From Porticoccaceae bacterium (lineage in GTDB: Bacteria; Pseudomonadota; Gammaproteobacteria; Pseudomonadales; Porticoccaceae), in the NCBI GenBank assembly GCA_029252555.1, contig JAQXBF010000028.1, positions 1 to 56,620 of the forward strand: a DNA stretch of 56,620 nt, given 5' to 3'. Below the pieces are notes generated by a model that saw only the letters and a program-made list of their open reading frames with translations, did not search any database and was not told the origin of the DNA. Both the position numbers and the translations under genes were made by a program. Each line of letters begins with the position of its first letter. Within the stretch, counting starts at the first letter, position 1. Shown piece by piece: positions 51,893 to 56,620 of the stretch.

Positions 51893-54490
51893 ATGAAAAG
51901 CGCCGAAATACGTGACGCCTTCTTAAGCTACTTTGCCAGCAAGCAGCATAAAATTATGCCTAGTAGCAGCCTGGTTCCCGGCAATGACCCAACGCTGTTA
52001 TTTACCAATGCCGGCATGGTGCAATTTAAAGACGTGTTTTTGGGCGAGGACAAGCGGGACTACAACAGAGCTGTCTCCTCCCAGCGCTGTGTGCGTGCTG
52101 GCGGCAAGCACAATGACTTAGAAAATGTGGGCTACACCGCCCGCCACCATACCTTTTTCGAAATGTTAGGTAACTTTAGTTTTGGCGACTATTTCAAGCG
52201 TGATGCGATAGCCTTTGCCTGGCAGTTCCTTACGGAAGTACTGGAATTACCCAAAGAGCGTCTTTGGGTCACAGTACATATCAGCGATGACGAAGCCGCA
52301 GATATCTGGGTGAATGAAATTGGTGTTGACCCTGCTCGCCTGTCGCGCCTTGATGAAGATAACTTCTGGCAGATGGGCGATACCGGACCCTGCGGCCCCT
52401 GTACGGAAATTTTTTGGGATCACGGCGAAAATATTCCTGGAGGCCCTCCAGGAAGTGAAGACGACGATCTGGATCGCTATATTGAGATATGGAATCTGGT
52501 GTTTATGCAGTTTGAGCGAGACAGCAGCGGCAAGATGACACCGCTCCCCAAGCCTTCCATAGACACAGGCATGGGTCTTGAGCGCATCGCCGCGGTTATG
52601 CAGGGCGTGCACAATAATTATGACATTGATCTATTTCAGCACCTGATTAAGTCAGCCGCTGGGGTTATTGGCTGTGCTGACCTAAAAGAAAACTCCTTAA
52701 AAGTAGTTGCAGACCATATTCGCTCCTGTGCTTTTTTGGTTGTTGATGGCGTGCAGCCCTCAAATGAAGGCCGTGGCTATGTGTTGCGCCGGATCATGCG
52801 CAGAGCATTGCGCCACGGCCATAACCTTGGCGCCAGTGGTAGTTTCTTCTATAAGCTCGTCGCCCCTCTTGCTGAGGTTATGGGAGAAGCCTATCCAGAG
52901 TTAGTAAGCATGTCCGACTTGATCGCCCACGTGCTGAAAAAAGAAGAAGAGCAGTTTACGCGAACCCTCGACAAGGGAATGGGTGTTCTAGAAGCTGGTT
53001 TAGCAGGGCTATCGGGCACCGTTTTACCGGGAGAATTGATCTTCCAGCTCTACGATACCTTTGGTTTCCCCACGGACTTAACCAATGATGTAGCCCGTGA
53101 GAAAGGCTTTAGTTTGGACATGCCTGGTTATGAGAAATGTATGGAAGAGCAGCGCACCAGAGCTCGCTCTGCCAGCCAGTTTGGTCTCGACTACAGCGAT
53201 AGTATTCGAGTTGAGGGCAGCACAGAATTTTGCGGTTATGAGACACTAGACAACAGTGCCAATGTGTTGGCGCTGTATTTGGCGGGTGAATCTGTAGACA
53301 GTGCCAGCGCAGACTCAGAAATTGTTGTGGTACTTGATAAAACTGTATTCTATGCGGAGTCCGGTGGGCAGGTAGGAGATTCGGGTTATTTACAGACAGA
53401 CTCAGGAAAAATTGAGATTGTCGACTGCCGCAAATCCGGCGATCACCATTTGCATATAGGGCGAGTGCTATCTGGTGAAATCACCTCGGGCCAACATATA
53501 ACCGCTAAAGTTGATGGAACTGTTCGTCAGGCGACGGCGCTCAATCACTCAGCCACGCATTTGATGCATGCAGCATTGCAGCAGGTGCTGGGTGAGCATG
53601 TCAACCAGAAAGGTTCATTGGTAAATAGCGAGAGGCTGCGTTTTGACTTCTCCCATAATGAAGCGGTAACCCCAGAGCAAATTCGTCAGATAGAACATAT
53701 TGTCAATGGCGAAATACTGCGCAACAGCAGTGTAGATAGCGAAGTGATGTCCATGGAGGATGCCAAAACCAAGGGTGCAATGGCACTGTTCGGTGAGAAG
53801 TATGGCGACCAGGTGCGAGTGCTTAGTATGGGTGGCGACTTCTCGGTAGAACTCTGTGGTGGCACCCATGTGTCAAGAACAGGAGACATAGGCCTGTTGC
53901 GTATCTCTGGTGAATCCAGTGTAGCCGCAGGGGTGCGCCGTATTGAGGCGGTAACCGGTGAAAAAGCCGTGGCACTCTGCGACGAACTGCAGGATACCAT
54001 TCACAATGTAGCGGCTGTAGTGCGAGCATCAGGGAGTAATGTTGCTGACAAGGTGCAGCAGCTAGTCGATGATAACCGCCGACTACAAAAAGAAATTGAT
54101 AACTTAAAGAGCAAGCTAGCCAATGCCTCTGGTTCCGACTTAATGTCGGGATTGCGTGATATTAAAGGCGTCAATGTACTATCGACTGTTGTCGAAGGGG
54201 CCGATGCCAAGAGCTTGCGCGGCGTGGCCGATCAGGTTCGGTCAAAGCTTGATAAGGGCATCTTCTTCCTTGCCGCAGTTGAGGGCGACAAAGCGGCACT
54301 AGTAGCCGGGGTGACCAACAATTTAACCGATAAAGTTAAAGCTGGTGACCTGCTAAAGCATGTTACAGCTCAGGTAGGTGGTAAAGGTGGTGGCCGGCCA
54401 GACATGGCTCAGGGTGCAGCTGGTGATGTCAGCGCACTGCCCGACGCGATGGAATCAGTCTATAGTTGGGTAGAGCAAAACCTCAACTAA
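51893..54490 (+). CDS. alaS: Alanine-tRNA ligase
   Basis: This 865-residue protein has the class II synthetase core at the N-terminus ([35 protein letters not shown]) and a helical tRNA-binding middle. The editing domain is marked by [17 protein letters not shown] and [13 protein letters not shown] (zinc ligands), and the C-terminal part by DhhA1-like [14 protein letters not shown] and [12 protein letters not shown]. It charges tRNA-Ala and edits Ser/Gly mischarging. Length and order are standard. It is followed by lysC and csrA, a typical gammaproteobacterial order. Confidence 0.98.
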   Translation: MKSAEIRDAFLSYFASKQHKIMPSSSLVPGNDPTLLFTNAGMVQFKDVFLGEDKRDYNRAVSSQRCVRAGGKHNDLENVGYTARHHTFFEMLGNFSFGDYFKRDAIAFAWQFLTEVLELPKERLWVTVHISDDEAADIWVNEIGVDPARLSRLDEDNFWQMGDTGPCGPCTEIFWDHGENIPGGPPGSEDDDLDRYIEIWNLVFMQFERDSSGKMTPLPKPSIDTGMGLERIAAVMQGVHNNYDIDLFQHLIKSAAGVIGCADLKENSLKVVADHIRSCAFLVVDGVQPSNEGRGYVLRRIMRRALRHGHNLGASGSFFYKLVAPLAEVMGEAYPELVSMSDLIAHVLKKEEEQFTRTLDKGMGVLEAGLAGLSGTVLPGELIFQLYDTFGFPTDLTNDVAREKGFSLDMPGYEKCMEEQRTRARSASQFGLDYSDSIRVEGSTEFCGYETLDNSANVLALYLAGESVDSASADSEIVVVLDKTVFYAESGGQVGDSGYLQTDSGKIEIVDCRKSGDHHLHIGRVLSGEITSGQHITAKVDGTVRQATALNHSATHLMHAALQQVLGEHVNQKGSLVNSERLRFDFSHNEAVTPEQIRQIEHIVNGEILRNSSVDSEVMSMEDAKTKGAMALFGEKYGDQVRVLSMGGDFSVELCGGTHVSRTGDIGLLRISGESSVAAGVRRIEAVTGEKAVALCDELQDTIHNVAAVVRASGSNVADKVQQLVDDNRRLQKEIDNLKSKLANASGSDLMSGLRDIKGVNVLSTVVEGADAKSLRGVADQVRSKLDKGIFFLAAVEGDKAALVAGVTNNLTDKVKAGDLLKHVTAQVGGKGGGRPDMAQGAAGDVSALPDAMESVYSWVEQNLN

Positions 54491-54545
54491 GATCCAAGGC
54501 ATTTAGCTTTAAGGGTTAGATGGGGTTTAATTATGTGACTTAATA

Positions 54546-54581
54546 AAAGACCTAAACAAAGACCTAAACAAAGACCTAAAG
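54546..54581 (+). repeat. Three 12-bp tandem repeats upstream of lysC
   Basis: AAAGACCTAAAC occurs at 54546 and 54558, and AAAGACCTAAAG at 54570, ending 4 bp before the lysC ATG. No classic GGAGG is present there, so the array covers the ribosome-binding region. Its length could vary by slippage in 12-bp steps. Confidence 0.85.
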
Positions 54582-54585
54582 ACAG

Positions 54586-55821
54586 ATGAGTTTAATAGTT
54601 CAAAAATATGGTGGTACCTCAGTAGGTACCGTAGAGCGCATCCAAGCGGTGGCAGAGAAAGTGGCGAAAAGCCATCGACTCGGTTATCAGCTAGTGGTTG
54701 CAGTGTCCGCCATGAGCGGAGAGACCAACCGTCTTATTGGCATGGCCAAAGAGATTGATGCCGAACCCTGCCTGCGTGAAATGGATGTGTTAGTCAGTAC
54801 CGGCGAACAGGTCACCATCGCACTACTGTGTATGGCACTCAAGAATCAGGGAATTGAAGCTCGCTCTTACACGGGAGGGCAGGTACGGATTCTGACAGAC
54901 AATGCGCATGGCAAAGCACGCATTAGAGAAATTGATGGACACCGCATTGAAGCCGACCTAAGTGCAGGCCGAGTCGTTGTGGTCGCTGGCTTTCAGGGTT
55001 CAGACGAAGACGGCAATATCACCACATTGGGGCGAGGTGGTTCAGATACCACAGCCGTGGCGCTGGCCGCGGCACTAAAAGCGGATGAATGTCAGATTTA
55101 CACAGATGTTGATGGGGTCTACACCACCGACCCAAGAGTGGTTAGCCGTGCGCAGCGACTTGACAAAATTACCTTTGACGAAATGCTGGAAATGGCCAGT
55201 CAGGGTTCAAAGATACTGCAGATTCGCTCCGTTGAATTTGCCGGAAAATACAATGTACCACTGCGTGTAATGTCCAGCTTTGAAGAGGGCCCAGGCACGT
55301 TGATTTCTCTTGAGGATGATGATCAGATGGAAAGAGCAGTTGTTTCAGGTATAGCCTTTAATCGCGATGAAGCGAAACTCACAATCCGTGGTATTCCCGA
55401 TCAGCCGGGCGTCGCATATAAAGTGTTGGGCGCAATTAGTGCCGCCAATATCGAGATTGATGTGATTGTGCAGAATGTCGCCAAAGACAACTCCGCTACT
55501 ATCACCTTTACGGTCCATCGCAATGATCTTAATCAGGCAGAGAAATTACTCAATCAGATTGCGAAAGATTTGGGTGCTCAAGAGGTAGATGCAGATGACC
55601 GCATCGCCAAGGTGTCTATCGTAGGTGTTGGTATGCGCTCCCATGCAGGTGTGGCAGCAACTATGTTTGAAGCGTTGGCAGAGGAGGGTATTAATATTCA
55701 GTTGATTACTACCTCAGAGATCAAAATCACCGTGGTCATTGAAGAGCGCTATCTGGAATTAGCCGTGCGTGCGCTTCATTCTGGCTTTGATCTTGATGCT
55801 CCAGACGCTGAACAGGCCTAA
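54586..55821 (+). CDS. lysC: Aspartokinase LysC
   Basis: This 411-residue aspartokinase has KYGGTSVG (7-14) for the amino-acid-kinase nucleotide loop, VSTGEQVT, and a [19 protein letters not shown] region. Two ACT domains are at the C-terminus (about 265-405, [31 protein letters not shown] and [18 protein letters not shown]). It phosphorylates aspartate, the first step to lysine, threonine, methionine and diaminopimelate. The two ACT domains suggest feedback by lysine/threonine. It is the standard neighbour of alaS and csrA. An unusual tandem repeat replaces a normal ribosome-binding site. Confidence 0.97.
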   Translation: MSLIVQKYGGTSVGTVERIQAVAEKVAKSHRLGYQLVVAVSAMSGETNRLIGMAKEIDAEPCLREMDVLVSTGEQVTIALLCMALKNQGIEARSYTGGQVRILTDNAHGKARIREIDGHRIEADLSAGRVVVVAGFQGSDEDGNITTLGRGGSDTTAVALAAALKADECQIYTDVDGVYTTDPRVVSRAQRLDKITFDEMLEMASQGSKILQIRSVEFAGKYNVPLRVMSSFEEGPGTLISLEDDDQMERAVVSGIAFNRDEAKLTIRGIPDQPGVAYKVLGAISAANIEIDVIVQNVAKDNSATITFTVHRNDLNQAEKLLNQIAKDLGAQEVDADDRIAKVSIVGVGMRSHAGVAATMFEALAEEGINIQLITTSEIKITVVIEERYLELAVRALHSGFDLDAPDAEQA

Positions 55822-55984
55822 TTCTTGGACAACACCTTTAAAAGCTGATAAATTCCGAACATCGTTTATGGCTAGTGACACGGCTGTAGGGGGATGTAGG
55901 CAGGACAGCCCACCTAATTACAGGGTGGATTAAGGACAAATACACCCACCATAGATTGGTAGGGCAGCAGTTTAGGAGCTTGCA

Positions 55985-56200
55985 ATGTTAATACTTACAA
56001 GAAGAGTTGGAGAGACTCTTGTCATTGGTGACGAAGTGACCGTAACAGTATTAGGTGTCCGAGGAAATCAGGTTCGATTAGGCGTCAATGCACCAAAAGA
56101 AGTCGCCGTTCATCGCGAAGAAATCTATCAGAGAATCCAAATGGAAAAAGGTGTAGAAAAAGCACCTTCAGCAGGAGATTCAGACGATAACAACCTTTGA
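55985..56200 (+). CDS. csrA: Carbon storage regulator CsrA
   Basis: This 71-residue RNA-binding protein begins [51 protein letters not shown], the full CsrA/RsmA core with the Arg44-type RNA-contact region. A short acidic tail (SDDNNL) follows. CsrA binds GGA in leader RNAs and adjusts translation and stability. The AGGAG ribosome-binding site is strong. The location between lysC and tRNA-Ser matches Pseudomonas and Escherichia coli. Confidence 0.97.
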   Translation: MLILTRRVGETLVIGDEVTVTVLGVRGNQVRLGVNAPKEVAVHREEIYQRIQMEKGVEKAPSAGDSDDNNL

Positions 56201-56220
56201 TTTTCCCACCGATGTGATAT

Positions 56221-56250
56221 TATGCCGCCGCTGCTGCAGGGCGGCATAGT
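56221..56250 (+). terminator. Terminator-like hairpin after csrA
   Basis: A 9-bp stem (TATGCCGCC / GGCGGCATA) closes a 10-nt loop. The following T run is weak (GTTGTTTCT), so termination may be partial. Confidence 0.6.
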
Positions 56251-56299
56251 TGTTTCTAGGCATTGGTTAAACTTTAATAAAGAAGCAATAATTCGTCTT

Positions 56300-56318
56300 A
56301 AAAATGCACAGCATTTTT
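56300..56318 (+). terminator. Small hairpin before tRNA-Ser
   Basis: AAAAATGC / GCATTTTT makes an 8-bp stem on a 3-nt loop, ending in T's. It is a possible second terminator for csrA or a short structure in the tRNA-Ser leader. Confidence 0.5.
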
Positions 56319-56424
56319 GACGCACGACGGGCGTTCTCGAAGAGACAAGAAGCGAAAGCTTCACAGCAACGCGTGATCGGGCGCGACTGCAAGTTGGTTA
56401 GGAAATGCCGGACAACAAGTTTAT

Positions 56425-56515
56425 GGAGAAATGGCCGAGTGGCTGAAGGCGCGCCCCTGCTAAGGGCGTATACGTTAATAGCGTATCGAGGGTTCGAATC
56501 CCTCTTTCTCCGCCA
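56425..56515 (+). tRNA. tRNA-Ser (anticodon GCT)
   Basis: A 91-nt class II tRNA has acceptor GGAGAAA / TTTCTCC, discriminator G and encoded CCA, a long variable arm (TATACGTTAATAGCGTAT) and anticodon loop CTGCTAA, giving GCT (serine codons AGC/AGT). Such serine tRNAs are common integration sites. Confidence 0.95.
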
Positions 56516-56525
56516 AATAAAAATG

Positions 56526-56587
56526 TATTCCCATTCAAATCAATGAGTTAATGGTTTGAGTGGGAATATACCCCCAAAATTACCCCC
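56526..56587. repeat. Inverted repeat and paired TACCCCC boxes beyond tRNA-Ser
   Basis: A 17-bp imperfect inverted repeat (56526-56542 / 56552-56568, 15 of 17 positions matched) surrounds a 9-nt spacer. It is followed by two TACCCCC boxes (56569-56575 and 56581-56587). This dyad plus paired boxes beside a tRNA resembles integrase-associated sites; the window ends before any integrase could be seen. Confidence 0.55.
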
Positions 56588-56620
56588 AATAACTTCATCT
56601 TTACTCAGCAGCGCCAGTTC

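Noticed and set aside
1-56620. CRISPR arrays, transposase genes and insertion sequences
   Set aside because: No regularly spaced direct repeats with unique spacers, no cas gene and no transposase were seen on either strand. The 12-bp lysC array has no spacers.

Overview
The window looks like chromosome from a marine, aerobic, heterotrophic gammaproteobacterium, probably near the SAR92/Porticoccaceae or Halieaceae lineages. This is inferred from the conserved gammaproteobacterial block fdxA-mutS ... pncC-recA-recX ... alaS-lysC-csrA-tRNA-Ser, a large TonB-dependent receptor, and a DddD-type gene set for dimethylsulfoniopropionate (DMSP). No 16S gene is present, so the placement is tentative.

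Layout. (1) 1-3.2 kb: tRNA-Val, queD, an MFS transporter, an acyl carrier protein and a CvfB-like S1-domain protein. (2) 3.6-8.4 kb: a TonB-dependent receptor with its terminator, then a TPR-sulfotransferase fusion. (3) 8.4-15.7 kb: a catabolic cluster of unknown substrate: Ldh-family oxidoreductase, LysR regulator, aldehyde dehydrogenase, an M19 dipeptidase homologue that lacks several metal ligands, an unrecognised 588-residue protein, and a short DUF3726-like protein. (4) 15.8-26 kb: a DMSP-cleavage cluster. dddD (two-domain class III CoA-transferase) is divergent from dddT (BCCT transporter), dddB (iron alcohol dehydrogenase), dddC (CoA-acylating semialdehyde dehydrogenase) and an IclR regulator. 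A LysR regulator lies on either side, one of them coupled to a DksA/TraR-like zinc-finger gene. (5) 26-32.1 kb: purU-soxB-soxD-soxA-soxG, a heterotetrameric sarcosine oxidase operon with formyl-THF deformylase. DMSP import, cleavage and C3 oxidation thus sit beside demethylation of an N-methyl amino acid and disposal of the released C1 unit.

(6) 32.7-36.6 kb: a small lytic-transglycosylase-like lipoprotein, a flavin monooxygenase, and a lipoprotein fusing a PHB-depolymerase-like esterase to an SGNH hydrolase. (7) 36.8-41.3 kb: a degraded genomic islet in the 3' end of tRNA-Arg(TCG). It is bounded by a 23-bp direct repeat of the tRNA end, carries a truncated integrase and paired GTGTAC motifs, and holds two genes: a flagellin whose variable region is a seven-repeat FG-GAP-type array (probably a seven-bladed beta-propeller), and a DUF3047-like protein. 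(8) 41.4-56.5 kb: housekeeping genes for DNA repair (mutS, pncC, recA with a LexA box, recX), a crotonase, a phosphatase pseudogene, a YheT-like hydrolase, two DUF6491-like secreted paralogues, an M23 peptidase, Trm112-like and HIT proteins, alaS, lysC behind a 12-bp tandem repeat, csrA and tRNA-Ser(GCT). The sequence just past tRNA-Ser resembles another integrase-associated boundary.

The best candidates for something undescribed are the flagellin-propeller chimera on its tRNA islet and the 588-residue/DUF3726-like pair in the catabolic cluster. All calls rest on reading the sequence and on remembered family features. No database search was run.
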